Shown here one piece after another: positions 1 to 9,091 of a stretch of 64,000 bases of DNA. Source of the stretch: Mesorhizobium neociceri (GTDB lineage Bacteria; Pseudomonadota; Alphaproteobacteria; Rhizobiales; Rhizobiaceae); assembly GCF_013520985.1 (NCBI RefSeq), contig NZ_JACDTY010000013.1, forward strand, positions 1 through 64,000, given 5' to 3'. The translations under genes and the position numbers were made by a program. The stretch's first letter is position 1, and the number at the start of each line of letters is the position of its first letter. A model generated the notes under the pieces. The model worked only from the letters and a program-made list of their open reading frames with translations. It was not told the DNA's origin and searched no databases.

Positions 1-1051
1 TGCGTTCGCTCTCCGCTGCGGAAGCCTGGATGCCGAGCGCTTTGGCGATCTCCCCGCTCATCTCGTCCTGGACGGCAAACACGCCGGCCATGCCACGGTC
101 GAACCGGTTGGCCCACAGATTGTCGCCGGTTGTCACATCGATGAGCTGGGCATTGAGGCGTATCTGCTCGCCGGTGCGGCGGACGCTGCCTTCGACGACG
201 AAGCGGACGCCAAGGTCGCGCGCGACGTCCGCCAGCGCTGCAGGCTTGTTCTTGTAGGCAAACACCGAGTTGCGCGCGATGACGTCGAGACCGGAAAGCT
301 TGGTGAGGTCGGTGATCAGATCCTCGGTGATGCCGTCAGCGAAATAGTCCTGGCTCGGATCACCGCCGAGGTTTGCAAACGGCAGCACGGCAACCGATGG
401 CCGCGATGGCACCGAGAACGTCTGCCATGCGAAAATGCCGGCAAGCACGGCAATCGTCAGGGCGGCGGCGCCTGCCAGGATCATGACGCGCGGACCCGGC
501 CGGTGTGGCGCGGTCACGACCTTGCCCGAGGCCGCGGGATCGAGCAGCAGCCGATACGCGCGAACCGGATCGGCGATGTTCTTGAGGCGCTGCTCGCCAA
601 GGCTGGCAAAGCCGACATCAACCTTGTGGACGGCATGATCGAATGCGGTTCCGGAGATGCAGACTCCGCCTGGCTCGGCCATAGCCTCGAGGCGCGCGGC
701 GATGTTGACGCCATCGCCGTAGATGTCATTTTCCTCGACGATGACATCGCCAAGATTGACGCCGATGCGAAACCTGATGGGGCGGGGGTCGGAGGTGCCC
801 TGGTCTCGGACAGCCATCCGGCGCTGAATCGCGGCAGCGCACTGGACGGCATCGACGACGCTGGCGAACTCGACGAGCGCGCCGTCGCCCATGAGTTTGA
901 CCATGCGCCCGTGGAATTCCTTGATCGCAGGATCGACCAGTTCGCGACGGCAACTTTTCAACCGCTCGAGCGTACCGACCTCGTCCTCGCCCATGAGCGT
1001 GCTGTATCCGACCACATCGGCGGCAAGGATTGCGGTGAGCCGTCGCTCCAT
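1..1051 (-). CDS. Class III adenylate/guanylate cyclase with TolB-like segment (3' part cut by window edge)
   Basis: The frame starts at the ATG at 1051 and stays open to the left edge, giving about 350 residues. The first ~170 residues form a class III nucleotidyl cyclase domain: the start MERRLTAILAADVVGYS supplies metal-binding Asp12, VKLMGDG supplies the second Asp (about residue 56), and IYGDGVNIAARLE is the conserved N/R-containing strand. A hydrophobic segment (ILAGAAALTIAVLAGIFAW) looks like one transmembrane helix. It is followed by a TolB-like periplasmic segment (VAVLPFANLGGDP, YFADGITEDL). Proteins of this architecture usually continue into TPR repeats, which would lie outside the window. 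It would make cAMP or cGMP; substrate choice cannot be read safely. Several overlapping frames here are shadows. Confidence 0.88.
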   Translation of the reverse strand, partial: MERRLTAILAADVVGYSTLMGEDEVGTLERLKSCRRELVDPAIKEFHGRMVKLMGDGALVEFASVVDAVQCAAAIQRRMAVRDQGTSDPRPIRFRIGVNLGDVIVEENDIYGDGVNIAARLEAMAEPGGVCISGTAFDHAVHKVDVGFASLGEQRLKNIADPVRAYRLLLDPAASGKVVTAPHRPGPRVMILAGAAALTIAVLAGIFAWQTFSVPSRPSVAVLPFANLGGDPSQDYFADGITEDLITDLTKLSGLDVIARNSVFAYKNKPAALADVARDLGVRFVVEGSVRRTGEQIRLNAQLIDVTTGDNLWANRFDRGMAGVFAVQDEMSGEIAKALGIQASAAESER

Positions 1052-1235
1052 GTGCGGGTGTCCCGCCTCCCTGGTCAAAGCTTCGCCGACGAGCGTATTC
1101 TAGTACTACTTTGATTGCGAGCACGCTCGGCACCCTTGGGGCAGCGGTCAATGCAACCACGTACCCCCTCTGGCCACTTACTTTGCGTTCAGCTCCACCA
1201 TGTAAGGCTTCGCACTCCCAGGGGGCCGTACGCCA

Positions 1236-1883
1236 ATGCTAGACAATTACGAGGTCGACCGGTTTGGGGTGATCCACCAGATCGACGTCACGCCGATCAA
1301 ATACGACAAGCAATACATGTCCTATTACGAGGATCTGAGCGACCGCACGATCAAGCTCGGCTATCAGCGATTTGGCTGGGTGCTGGGGATCACCGGTGAG
1401 ATACCGCGGTCGGTGCTCGAGATTGGATATGGTACCGGCACATTTATCGAAGCCGCCAAGATTACCGGAGTTGCCGACTGCGCCGGCTGCGACATCACCA
1501 GGTTTCCGCTGCCCAAGGGCGTCCGTTTTGTCGATTGGGAGCAGGCGCTTGCCGGCGCGTGGGATCTCGTCGCCATGTTCGACGTGCTCGAGCACATCCC
1601 TGACCTGAGTTTTCTCGCCCGCCTTCAGACCCGCCATCTGGCCATCGCCGTGCCCTATTGCCGCTGGCGTGAGCTCGGCGCCGATGGCGACGCGTGGTTT
1701 GAGACGTGGCGCATGCGTCTGCCCAACGAGCACCTGCACCATTTCGACCGGGACTCGCTGGTGGCGCTGCTCGCTGACCATGGCTTCGAATGCGTGACGC
1801 TGAATGGCTTCGAGGACGGGATCAGGCTGCGGCCGGGCGAGGTGGGGCCGAATATTCTGTCCGGCTTTTTCAGCAAGCTATAG
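1236..1883 (+). CDS. Class I SAM-dependent methyltransferase
   Basis: A 215-residue protein with the Rossmann methyltransferase core. Motif I is VLEIGYGTGTFIEAA at about residues 67-81, the acidic motif II follows (GCDITRFPLP), and motif IV/post-I is LVAMFDVLEHIPD at about 110-122. The C-terminal part (RMRLPNEHLHHFDRDSL, then a HGFE-type segment) is like the methyltransferase 11/23 group that often modifies sugars or lipids. The substrate cannot be assigned. The gene stands alone between the divergent cyclase and a small secreted protein gene on the opposite strand. Confidence 0.8.
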   Translation: MLDNYEVDRFGVIHQIDVTPIKYDKQYMSYYEDLSDRTIKLGYQRFGWVLGITGEIPRSVLEIGYGTGTFIEAAKITGVADCAGCDITRFPLPKGVRFVDWEQALAGAWDLVAMFDVLEHIPDLSFLARLQTRHLAIAVPYCRWRELGADGDAWFETWRMRLPNEHLHHFDRDSLVALLADHGFECVTLNGFEDGIRLRPGEVGPNILSGFFSKL

Positions 1884-2021
1884 GCTGGGTTTCTTCGCGG
1901 CAGGCGATGCAGGGCACCGGCGCACGGCCCAAGTGATGGCGTCTGGCGAGCCTCGGTATGCGACCCTCCTTGAAAAAGACGAGGCCCGCGAACAGGCCTC
2001 GTCTCGTCGATGGCTGGCCTG

Positions 2022-2282
2022 TCAGCCCTTCTTCATTGCCTTCATGGCCATATCCAGGTGCATCACGCAATCGTCGGCCTTGTTGGCCTTCATGGCCTCC
2101 TTTGCCATGTCCATTTCCTTCATGGCCGTTTCCTTCTTCATGGCGTCGCCGGTCATGGCGTCCATGTCGGCCTGCATCTTCATCATCGATGCGTCGTCGC
2201 ATTTCATCATCGCATCGTCTGCGAACGCCGGTTGAGCGACGACCACTGCCAAAGCAGCTGCTGCAAGGATGGATTTCAGCAT
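2022..2282 (-). CDS. Small secreted methionine- and lysine-rich protein
   Basis: An 86-residue protein starting with a clear Sec signal peptide (MLKSILAAAALAVVVAQPAFA, cleavage after AFA). The mature ~65 residues are made almost entirely of Met, Lys, Asp and Ala in amphipathic helical arrangement (for example AMKEMDMAKEAMKANKADDC). Two cysteines are present (about residues 28 and 73). Met-rich periplasmic peptides of this type can bind metal or act as helical linkers, but no function is established here. Stop is at 2022 and the gene is monocistronic. Confidence 0.72.
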   Translation of the reverse strand: MLKSILAAAALAVVVAQPAFADDAMMKCDDASMMKMQADMDAMTGDAMKKETAMKEMDMAKEAMKANKADDCVMHLDMAMKAMKKG

Positions 2283-2496
2283 GATTTATTCTCCTACCTT
2301 TTCCGAAAAGGGGATGAATCTCCCCCTTGTTGTTTCGGTGACAGGTAAAAAACGTTACGCTCGCGGCCAGTTTAATATTTTCGTTCTCTTGGGGAACCGT
2401 TCAGGGAAACCAGTTTCACGGAGTCTGCAGGCTAGCGTTGCCGACGGATGTCACCGCCGCTCTTTGACATGCTCCGGGGGCCGTCTGCCTGGCACC

Positions 2497-3471
2497 TCAC
2501 CTCTTGGCCTTCACCAGCCGCTCCAGCGCATCCACAATCAGATCGCAGAATTTCGGATGGTCGAGTTTCATCGCCACGGTGTGGCGGAAGTCGGTCTGCT
2601 CGCTCGCCGTGCCGCCGAAATGGTGCATGCCGCCCATCTTCTCGAAATTGCAGACCGTCATGCCCTTGGTCCAACGTCCGGCAAGCTCGACGCGGATATC
2701 GGCCTTCTCCGTGGTGAAGACGGTCGGGTCGATCATGGCCGCGACGCAGCATGCGTCATGCACGGCGGGATACTCGATCTGCAGCAGGCCGCCATGCGTG
2801 GTCGCGATGAATTCCCAGATATCGAGGATGAACTTGGCCATCGGGCCACCGACGGCGCGCACCCGGTCCTGAAGTTCTTTGGTGGCGAGCGCCTGGTGCG
2901 TCAGGTCGAGCCCGACCATGGTGACGTCCCAGTTGGCCCGGAACACCACGTCGGCGGCTTCCGGATCGCCATAGATGTTGAACTCCGCCGCAGGCGTAAT
3001 GTTGCCCCTGGTATAGGCGCCGCCCATGGCGACGACCCGCTTCGCTCGGCTGACGATGCGCGGGTCCTTGCGAACGGCAAGCGCGATGTTGGTGTAGGGA
3101 CCGACCGGCACCAGCGTGACCGTCTTCGGCTCATGCGCCATGACCGTGTCGATGATGAAGTCGACGGCATGGCGCTTGTCGAGCTCGAACGATGCGGGCG
3201 GCAGCACGGGGCCGTCGAGCCCGGTCTCGCCGTGGATCTCGATGGCCAGCACCTGGTCGATGAGCAGCGGGCCGGGAGAGCCTTTCGCCACCGGCACCTT
3301 GATGCCATAGGCGGTGCAGACCGAAAGCGCGTTGCGCGTGGTGTTCTCGACATTGTGGTTGCCCGAAACCGTGGTGATGCCGAGGAGATCGATGTTCGGA
3401 TTGCCTGCCGCAAGCAGGATGGCGATAGCGTCATCATGCCCAGGGTCGCAGTCGAGAATGATCTTCTCCAT
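2497..3471 (-). CDS. Inosine-uridine preferring nucleoside hydrolase
   Basis: A 324-residue protein of normal length for the IunH family, which splits the N-glycosidic bond of ribonucleosides to base plus ribose in purine/pyrimidine salvage. The N-terminal metal site DCDPGHDDAIA (Asp7, Asp9, Asp13, Asp14) is intact. Further family motifs are GITTVSGNHNVENTTRN, the VTLVPVGPYTNIALA strand, VAMGGAY, NIYGDPEAADVV (ribose-binding Asn/Glu) and the C-terminal HDACCVAAM stretch that holds the last calcium ligand. No neighbour on the same strand suggests an operon. Base preference is not readable. Confidence 0.9.
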   Translation of the reverse strand: MEKIILDCDPGHDDAIAILLAAGNPNIDLLGITTVSGNHNVENTTRNALSVCTAYGIKVPVAKGSPGPLLIDQVLAIEIHGETGLDGPVLPPASFELDKRHAVDFIIDTVMAHEPKTVTLVPVGPYTNIALAVRKDPRIVSRAKRVVAMGGAYTRGNITPAAEFNIYGDPEAADVVFRANWDVTMVGLDLTHQALATKELQDRVRAVGGPMAKFILDIWEFIATTHGGLLQIEYPAVHDACCVAAMIDPTVFTTEKADIRVELAGRWTKGMTVCNFEKMGGMHHFGGTASEQTDFRHTVAMKLDHPKFCDLIVDALERLVKAKR

Positions 3472-3739
3472 GGTGGTATTTCCTCCGTCGGCCGAGCCTG
3501 CCGCGACTACAGACTGCCGCTACTTGCGCCGTCAAGGTTCTCGCCCTCGGCAACCATAGTGCCAACTGCTCGCTCTTCACAAAACCCATATGCGATGGCC
3601 GGAAATTAATTTGCATACAAATGTTTCCGGCCGGCATCGCTACGTGAAGCGTTTCACCGTTGCCGCGCAATCGATCGGTTACAGAACCGGTTCAAGAGCG
3701 TGCCCGGGGCAGCGCTCTGCTGCTGCATAGGGGTTACCG

Positions 3740-3895
3740 ATGTTTGAAAGTCTCACCAGAATTCGCGCCGCCTTCGCGCGCGCCAGCAAGCACAGGAAGA
3801 CCGTGCGTGCACTGAATGCGTTGCCGACGGAGATCCAGAAGGACATTGGCTGGACAGAGTCGAAGGCGATCGATGAGATACGCCTGCCATTCTAG
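3740..3895 (+). CDS. Small DUF1127-like (YjiS-type) protein
   Basis: A 51-residue basic protein starting MFESLTRIRAAFARASKHRK. The body reads RALNALPTEIQKDIGWTESK, which fits the YjiS/DUF1127 pattern of an Arg/Leu-rich helix followed by L-x-L-x-x-D-I-G. In alphaproteobacteria such small proteins are linked to RNA turnover and phosphate or carbon metabolism, but the role of this one is unknown. It is a short stand-alone gene between the nucleoside hydrolase and a second small gene. Confidence 0.6.
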   Translation: MFESLTRIRAAFARASKHRKTVRALNALPTEIQKDIGWTESKAIDEIRLPF

Positions 3896-4120
3896 GCGCA
3901 GCAATGGTTGCGGCGCCGAAATCGCACACGCTGCATCGCGGCCATGGCAAAGGGAAGGCGGGCTCGCCGCGCTCCATTACACATTTCCAGCGCCGCTAAT
4001 ATAATCGCTCGCTATGGACCGTCCGAAAGCGTACAGTGGCGAAATCGTCGGCCACTGAAAACGGGCGCCGGCGCTTGGGAGCGACCATCGCACTCCGCCC
4101 CGACAGGAGGCATTGGCGTC

Positions 4121-4294
4121 ATGGTGGAGCAACCAAGACAGTCCGGCCTGAGCACTGAAGCCCTCGCGGCTTTGGCGCGGGAAACCGGGGCCTCCGAGCA
4201 GCAGATACAAGAGATCGCTTCGCTGATCGGCAACGATCGCGCGTCGATCCTGCGGGAAGCGCGCATGGCTGCGGCTGACCGCTCAAAGCGCTGA
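4121..4294 (+). CDS. Small hypothetical protein
   Basis: A 57-residue protein, MVEQPRQSGLSTEALAAL at its start, ending AAADRSKR. I chose the ATG at 4121 because AGGAGG lies about 11 bases upstream and the longer upstream reading is Arg-rich and unlike protein. The sequence is helical (ETGASEQQIQEIASLIGNDR) and resembles small rhizobial proteins with a helix-turn-helix-like or UBA-like stretch. No function can be assigned. Confidence 0.5.
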   Translation: MVEQPRQSGLSTEALAALARETGASEQQIQEIASLIGNDRASILREARMAAADRSKR

Positions 4295-4348
4295 TCCGGA
4301 AAAGATGCCGGATGGATTTATGGGGCGTCGCCCCCTGATTTGTCGGTT

Positions 4349-4363
4349 TTGTACGAAGTACAA
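4349..4363. promoter_or_regulatory. Perfect inverted repeat upstream of the Crp/Fnr-type gene
   Basis: TTGTACGAAGTACAA is a perfect 6-bp inverted repeat with a 3-bp spacer, about 100 bp upstream of the regulator start. Its size and symmetry fit an operator for a dimeric regulator, possibly autoregulation, but it matches neither the classical Crp nor the Fnr consensus exactly. Confidence 0.35.
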
Positions 4364-4465
4364 TGGCTGATTTCGAGTCAGCTATCGTCCAATGACCGTT
4401 GCATTTAGCCAGGGCGCCGACGGCTGGGAGATTACATGTGCTCTTGCCCTTGACGGGAGAGAGCG

Positions 4466-5191
4466 ATGGACCAGTCGGTCAGTAAGGAGAAAAGCGGCCT
4501 TTTGCGCCGTATGAACCCGGCTGACTTCGCATTGCTTGCACCACATTTGCACCATCGTGTGCTCGACCTCAAAGTCCCGCTCGAAATGGCGGGAGAGCCG
4601 ATCAAATCGGTCTGCTTCCTGGAAAGCGGCCTCGCCTCGGTGGTGGCGAGGAACCGGCCGGGAATGGATACCGAGGTCGGCATCATAGGTCACGAAGGCA
4701 TGTCGGGCACGGCTTTGGTGATGGGCGCCGATTGGGCGCCCCATGATTGCTATATGCAGATGCCGGGCGAGGCGGTCTGCATCGATCTTGAGCCGTTCAA
4801 GGCAGCGCTGCAGAAAAGCCCGACGCTTCGCGCCTTCCTGCTGCGCTATGCCCATTATCTGCACAGCCAGACCAAATCCACGGCGCTGAGCAATGCCCGC
4901 GCCAAGCTTGAGGATCGGCTGGCCAGATGGCTCCTGATGTGTGACGACAGGGTCGTCGGCGACCAGATCCTGATCACCCATGAATTCCTGTCCGTGATGC
5001 TCGGCGTCAGGCGTCCGGGCGTCACCATCGGCTTGCAGATCCTGGAAGGGCGCGGCCTGATCCGGTCCAGGCGCGGCGAGATTGTCATTCGCGACAGGGA
5101 CGGGCTGATCGCTGTCGCCGACGGGTTCTACGGCCAGGCGGAGGCAGAATACGACCGGTTGTTGGGTAAGCTTGGCGCAGTCTCAGGCTGA
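4466..5191 (+). CDS. Crp/Fnr-family transcriptional regulator
   Basis: A 241-residue protein with an N-terminal cyclic-nucleotide-binding-type beta barrel (residues ~15-130; VPLEMAGEPIKSVCFLESG, then VGIIGHEGMSG) and a C-terminal winged helix-turn-helix (residues ~150-220; LARWLLMCDDR, then FLSVMLGVRRPGVTIGLQIL as the recognition region). The residues that bind cAMP phosphate in true Crp are not evident, and no Fnr-type cysteine cluster is seen, so the signal is unknown. Start ATG 4466 is preceded by GGGAGAGAGCG. Many rhizobia have several such paralogues in stress and respiration control. Confidence 0.85.
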   Translation: MDQSVSKEKSGLLRRMNPADFALLAPHLHHRVLDLKVPLEMAGEPIKSVCFLESGLASVVARNRPGMDTEVGIIGHEGMSGTALVMGADWAPHDCYMQMPGEAVCIDLEPFKAALQKSPTLRAFLLRYAHYLHSQTKSTALSNARAKLEDRLARWLLMCDDRVVGDQILITHEFLSVMLGVRRPGVTIGLQILEGRGLIRSRRGEIVIRDRDGLIAVADGFYGQAEAEYDRLLGKLGAVSG

Positions 5192-5457
5192 AAATGGCCG
5201 GCGCGAATGCCGGTGAAGCATGTTGCCTGAGCCCGCGCCGGCCATTTGCGGCCATCTGGGGAGAGGCCGCCCGGCATATCTAGCATTGGCCAAACAGTGG
5301 GCAACGAGGCGCCGCTGTTTGGTAAAAAACGTACAGTCGAATCGTGTTGAATCGTGGCTTGGCCGGAGTATGAATCTGATGTCGTCGGTCATTGTATGGG
5401 GCGCTGGCGCTTGAGAATTCGACAAGCTCCCGCCCCTGATGTACGGGGAAAACCGAA

Positions 5458-5646
5458 ATGGCAGAAGTGCTTTTCGATGTATCCGCCTTCGATTGCGACA
5501 TCCTGCGCTCTGCCTTCATCAAATCGGTCGTGGAAGGCAACGTTCCGGAAGAGCGGTGGCGTGCGCTTGCCGCCTCGCTGGTTCGCGACCTGACCGGCCA
5601 AGAAGACGTCGAGACCGACCTGCTGGATTGGCTCACGCGTAAGTAG
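5458..5646 (+). CDS. Small hypothetical protein
   Basis: A 62-residue acidic protein (MAEVLFDVSAFDCDILRSAF... ending LLDWLTRK) preceded by a GGGGAAA-type ribosome site. It looks like a short helical protein. I recognise no family. It lies between the Crp/Fnr-like gene and the convergent sulfotransferase gene. The preceding 266 bases hold no evident gene. Confidence 0.5.
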   Translation: MAEVLFDVSAFDCDILRSAFIKSVVEGNVPEERWRALAASLVRDLTGQEDVETDLLDWLTRK

Positions 5647-5673
5647 CTGGAATCTGACGGCTCTGGTTGGCCG

Positions 5674-6414
5674 CTACCCCAGCCACCACCACAGTGCCGC
5701 CAGCACAACCACGATCGCCGCGATCGACAGCCCCAGCATGATGTAGCTGCCCTTGATGATGTCGCGGATGATCTTCTTGATGCTTTCGCGGTCGTTGAGG
5801 TTGGGGAAGGGTTCGTTGGGCAGCGCGACGCCGACGAAGTCGCAGAGCGGCGCCCAGCCGTCGCTGACCTTGAACACAAGCAGCTTTTCCGGCGGCACCG
5901 CCGCCTTCACTTCCTCGGTATAGGCGTTGTAGCGTGCGATCGCCTTGGCGCGGTCGTCCATCACGCCGGCCAGCGTGCGGCCCCAGACCAGTTTGCTCGA
6001 CATGTCGCCGAATTTCCGGCCGAACGGCGTCAGCCATTCCAGGATCTTGAACTGCCAGACATTCTTGGTGAAGTAGATCGTGTCGATGGTGCTTTCGTAC
6101 CAGGCTTCGGCGCCGCGCGGGTGCAGGGTGAGCAGCACCTTGGCGTCGGGATAGGCGGCCATCAATTCCTGCCACACGCAGCAGCCGGGATTGTCGACGG
6201 TCGCAGTGTAATTGGCGAACACCCGGTTCCAGTCATGCTGGCTGCCGGGCGGACTGTTCGCCACCTTGCGCCAGAAATCGAGATGACCCTTGTTGGCTTT
6301 GTTGATGATGACTTCCTGCATGTGGTAGCTGGGAAAGCCGAGCCTGTTCAGCGCGGCAAAGGTCGACCACGTGCCGGTGCGGCCGAAGCCGGCCCCGATG
6401 AGCTTGAGCGTCAT
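5674..6414 (-). CDS. Sulfotransferase family protein with C-terminal membrane anchor
   Basis: A 246-residue protein with the P-loop-like PAPS site at the very N-terminus (MTLKLIGAGFGRTGTWST), typical of the proteobacterial sulfotransferase group that includes many proteins mis-described as epimerases. The core YPDAKVLLTLHPRGAEAWYES matches the 3'-phosphate-binding strand and helix, although the usual Arg of LxxR is shifted. The last ~25 residues (YIMLGLSIAAIVVVLAALWW) form one hydrophobic segment, so the enzyme is probably tail-anchored. The acceptor substrate is unknown. Confidence 0.78.
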   Translation of the reverse strand: MTLKLIGAGFGRTGTWSTFAALNRLGFPSYHMQEVIINKANKGHLDFWRKVANSPPGSQHDWNRVFANYTATVDNPGCCVWQELMAAYPDAKVLLTLHPRGAEAWYESTIDTIYFTKNVWQFKILEWLTPFGRKFGDMSSKLVWGRTLAGVMDDRAKAIARYNAYTEEVKAAVPPEKLLVFKVSDGWAPLCDFVGVALPNEPFPNLNDRESIKKIIRDIIKGSYIMLGLSIAAIVVVLAALWWWLG

Positions 6415-6653
6415 TCTGCATCCCCCTTAGACCGGTCTCTTTTTGTTCGGCCAGCCAGGAATGAGGTTGCATCCGCGCCTTTGGACGCGCAACAATTTTC
6501 CACGCGCGGCGATAAAAATGTCTTTGCTTTTCGCTTGGGCCACGCGGAATGGCATTCTGGCTATTCCAGCGGAACGGCGAGCCTGATAATAGGTCAGGTA
6601 GATTGACCTAAATTGCGCTGGACAACCCGGCAACATCCAGGGGAGGTGGGCTC

Positions 6654-7862
6654 TTGAGTTTGATGGACCTGTTGGCGTCGCGCGCCTCGCGCATGAAGGC
6701 GTCGGAAATCCGCGAGCTGCTGAAACTGCTCGACCAGCCCGACATCATCTCGTTTGCTGGCGGCATTCCCGACCCGGCTTTGTTTCCGTCGCAAGCCATC
6801 GCCGATGCCTATGCCTCGGTGCTGGGCGGCCCGGACGCGGGCACAGCACTGCAATACCAGGTCTCGGAAGGCTATCTGCCGCTGCGGCGCTGGCTGGCCG
6901 GCCAGATGGGCAAGCTCGGCATCGCCTGCGATGAGCACAACATCTTCATCACCTCCGGTTCGCAGCAGGCGCTGGATTATCTCGGCAAACTGTTTCTGTC
7001 GCCCGGCGATACGGCGCTGGTGACGTGGCCGACCTATCTCGGCGCGCTGCAGGCCTTCAATGCCTATGAGCCGCGCTACGACCGGCTGACACCGGATGGC
7101 GGCAACATGACGCCGGCCGCCTACCAGGCGGCGGCTCTAGCTGCTGGCGGCAAGGTGAAATTCGCTTATCTCGTTCCGGATTTTGCCAACCCGACCGGCG
7201 AGACGCTGAACCGCGCGCAACGCGAGGCGGTGCTCGATCTTGCCGGTGAGCTCGACATCGCCGTCATCGAGGACGCCGCCTATCGCGCCCTGCGCTATGA
7301 CGGCGAGGGCGAGCCGCCGATCCTGGCGCTCGACTGCGAACGCTCGGGCGGCATCGAAAACGCCCGCACGCTCTATTGCGGTTCGTTCTCCAAGATTCTG
7401 TCGCCGGGCATGCGCGTCGGCTGGGTCTGCGCGCCGCGCCGCGTCGTCGAGCGCCTGGTGCTGATGAAGCAGGCCTCGGACCTGCACAGCCCGTCGATCA
7501 ACCAGCTGGTCATGCACCGCGTCTCCGAGGCCGTGTACGACGGCCAGGTGGAAAAGCTGATCGGCGCCTACCGCGGTCGCCGCGATGCTCTGCTTGCCGC
7601 GCTGGAGGCCGAAATGCCAGACGGTGTGAGCTGGAGCCGCCCCGAAGGCGGCATGTTCGTCTGGCTGACGCTGCCTGAGGGGAGTGACGCCACGGCGCTG
7701 CTCGCCCGCTCGGTCAAGGAAGCCCGCGTGGCGTTCGTGCCGGGCAATGCTTTCCACGCCGACGGCACAGGCCGCAACACGATGCGGATGAGCTTTACGC
7801 TGGCCGATGAGCGCGCGGTGGGCGAGGGCGTGCCGAGGTTGGCGAAGTTGATGAAGGGTTAG
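6654..7862 (+). CDS. PLP-dependent aminotransferase class I/II (2-aminoadipate/aromatic type)
   Basis: A 402-residue fold-type I aminotransferase. I chose the TTG at 6654 because GGGGAGGTGGG lies just upstream; an ATG at 6663 is the alternative. The PLP lysine is in CGSFSKILSPGMRVGW (about Lys247). Other motifs are DIISFAGGIPDPALFP at the N-terminus, ITSGSQQALDYLGK (phosphate-binding turn), PDFANPTGETL and the C-terminal RMSF arginine that binds the substrate carboxylate. It is the free-standing enzyme form, without a GntR domain, related to LysN and MocR-catalytic domains. The exact amino donor is unknown. Confidence 0.87.
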   Translation: MSLMDLLASRASRMKASEIRELLKLLDQPDIISFAGGIPDPALFPSQAIADAYASVLGGPDAGTALQYQVSEGYLPLRRWLAGQMGKLGIACDEHNIFITSGSQQALDYLGKLFLSPGDTALVTWPTYLGALQAFNAYEPRYDRLTPDGGNMTPAAYQAAALAAGGKVKFAYLVPDFANPTGETLNRAQREAVLDLAGELDIAVIEDAAYRALRYDGEGEPPILALDCERSGGIENARTLYCGSFSKILSPGMRVGWVCAPRRVVERLVLMKQASDLHSPSINQLVMHRVSEAVYDGQVEKLIGAYRGRRDALLAALEAEMPDGVSWSRPEGGMFVWLTLPEGSDATALLARSVKEARVAFVPGNAFHADGTGRNTMRMSFTLADERAVGEGVPRLAKLMKG

Positions 7863-7863
7863 C

Positions 7864-8055
7864 TAATCTCCCCCCTCGTGGGGGAGATGCCCGGCAGGGC
7901 AGAGGGGGGCGCTGTCCCGCCGGCATTTCCAGATTTCTATTGCGACGATCTACTACAGCTTGCCTAGGCCAATTGCAGGTCTAACGGGAGGTCGCGTTTC
8001 TTCGTGCCCCCCTCTGGCCTGCCGGCCATCTCCCCCACATGGGGGGAGATCGGCA
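7864..8055. repeat. Family A palindromic repeat, inverted pair
   Basis: Two copies of the same ~50-bp element in opposite orientation flank a central spacer. Each copy has a C/G-run hairpin (such as TCCCCC...GGGGGAGAT) followed by a GGCAGGGCAGAGGGGGGCG-type tail. The same element recurs at 33.8, 41.1, 48.6, 50.7 and 54.0 kb. It lies between the aminotransferase and the convergent yghU gene and could serve as a bidirectional terminator. Confidence 0.85.
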
Positions 8056-8066
8056 GCTTCAGCGTC

Positions 8067-8936
8067 TCACCCCGCCGCCACCAGCTTGTCCTGCGTTCTC
8101 GTCTCGAAATCGCCGCCGTCGTGGCGTTCGTGCAGCTGCATCGCCGGATCGCCGAAGGCGCGGTTGACCATGCGGCCGCGCTGCACCGTCGGGCGGGCGT
8201 CGATCGCCTTGGCCCAGCGCTGCACATGTTTGTAGTCCTGCACCGACAGGAATTCGGCGGAATCATTGTACATGCGGCCGAGCGCCAGCCCGCCATACCA
8301 GGGCCACACCGCCATGTCGGCGATCGAATAGCCGGCGCCGCCGAGATATTCGGTCTCTGCCAGCCGCCGGTCGAGCACGTCGAGCTGGCGCTTGGTCTCC
8401 ATGGAAAAGCGGTCGATGGCGTATTCGAATTTCTCCGGCGCATAGGCATAGAAATGACCAAAGCCGCCGCCGAGATAGGGTGCCGACCCCATCTGCCAGA
8501 ACAGCCAGGACAAGGTTTCCGCGCGCGCCGGCTGTTCTGTCGGCAGGAACTCACCGAACTTTTCGGCCAGGTACAAAAGGATCGAGCCGGATTCAAACAC
8601 GCGAACCGGCGTCTTGCCGCTGCGGTCCAGCAGCGCCGGGATCTTGGAATTGGGATTGATGTCGACAAAGCCCGAGCCGAACTGGTCGCCATCGTTGATG
8701 CGGATCAGCCAGGCGTCGTATTCGGCGCCCCTGTGGCCGAGCGCCAAGAGCTCCTCCAGCATGACAGTCACCTTGACGCCGTTCGGCGTCGCCAGCGAGT
8801 AGAGCTGCAGCGGATGCTTGCCGACCGGCAGCACCTTGTCATGCGTCGGGCCGGCGATCGGCCGGTTGATGCTGGCGAACGTACCGCCATTGGGTTTCTT
8901 CCAGCTCCAGACTTTCGGTGGGGTGTATTCGGTCAT
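8067..8936 (-). CDS. yghU: Glutathione S-transferase, YghU/Nu-class disulfide-bond oxidoreductase
   Basis: A 289-residue protein of the right length for YghU (about 288). The N-terminal extension (TEYTPPKVW, then INRPIAGPTHD and LPVGKHPLQLYSLATPNGVKV) is the hallmark of this class and supplies the Thr/Asn that contact two glutathiones. The thioredoxin-like half ends with KIPALLDRSG and VFESGSILLYLAEKFG. The helical half has the WLFWQMGSAPYLGGGFGHF segment typical of the class. It reduces disulfides and organic hydroperoxides with glutathione in the cytoplasm. No operon partner. Confidence 0.88.
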   Translation of the reverse strand: MTEYTPPKVWSWKKPNGGTFASINRPIAGPTHDKVLPVGKHPLQLYSLATPNGVKVTVMLEELLALGHRGAEYDAWLIRINDGDQFGSGFVDINPNSKIPALLDRSGKTPVRVFESGSILLYLAEKFGEFLPTEQPARAETLSWLFWQMGSAPYLGGGFGHFYAYAPEKFEYAIDRFSMETKRQLDVLDRRLAETEYLGGAGYSIADMAVWPWYGGLALGRMYNDSAEFLSVQDYKHVQRWAKAIDARPTVQRGRMVNRAFGDPAMQLHERHDGGDFETRTQDKLVAAG

Positions 8937-9091
8937 GCGAGAAATTCCTTGAATTTGGCGGGGCGGAAACGGCTTCCGCGACAGGCGCGAGACTGACGGC
9001 GGAAAAAAGTCGACTCGAAGCTAAGTACTGACAGAGATAGGTGCAATTCAGAAAGGTTCAACTTCCGTTGAACTATTATCAATGTGAACCT

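Noticed and set aside
2269-3609. A 446-codon plus-strand frame over the nucleoside hydrolase
   Set aside because: The hydrolase on the minus strand has intact catalytic motifs; the plus frame is its antisense shadow.
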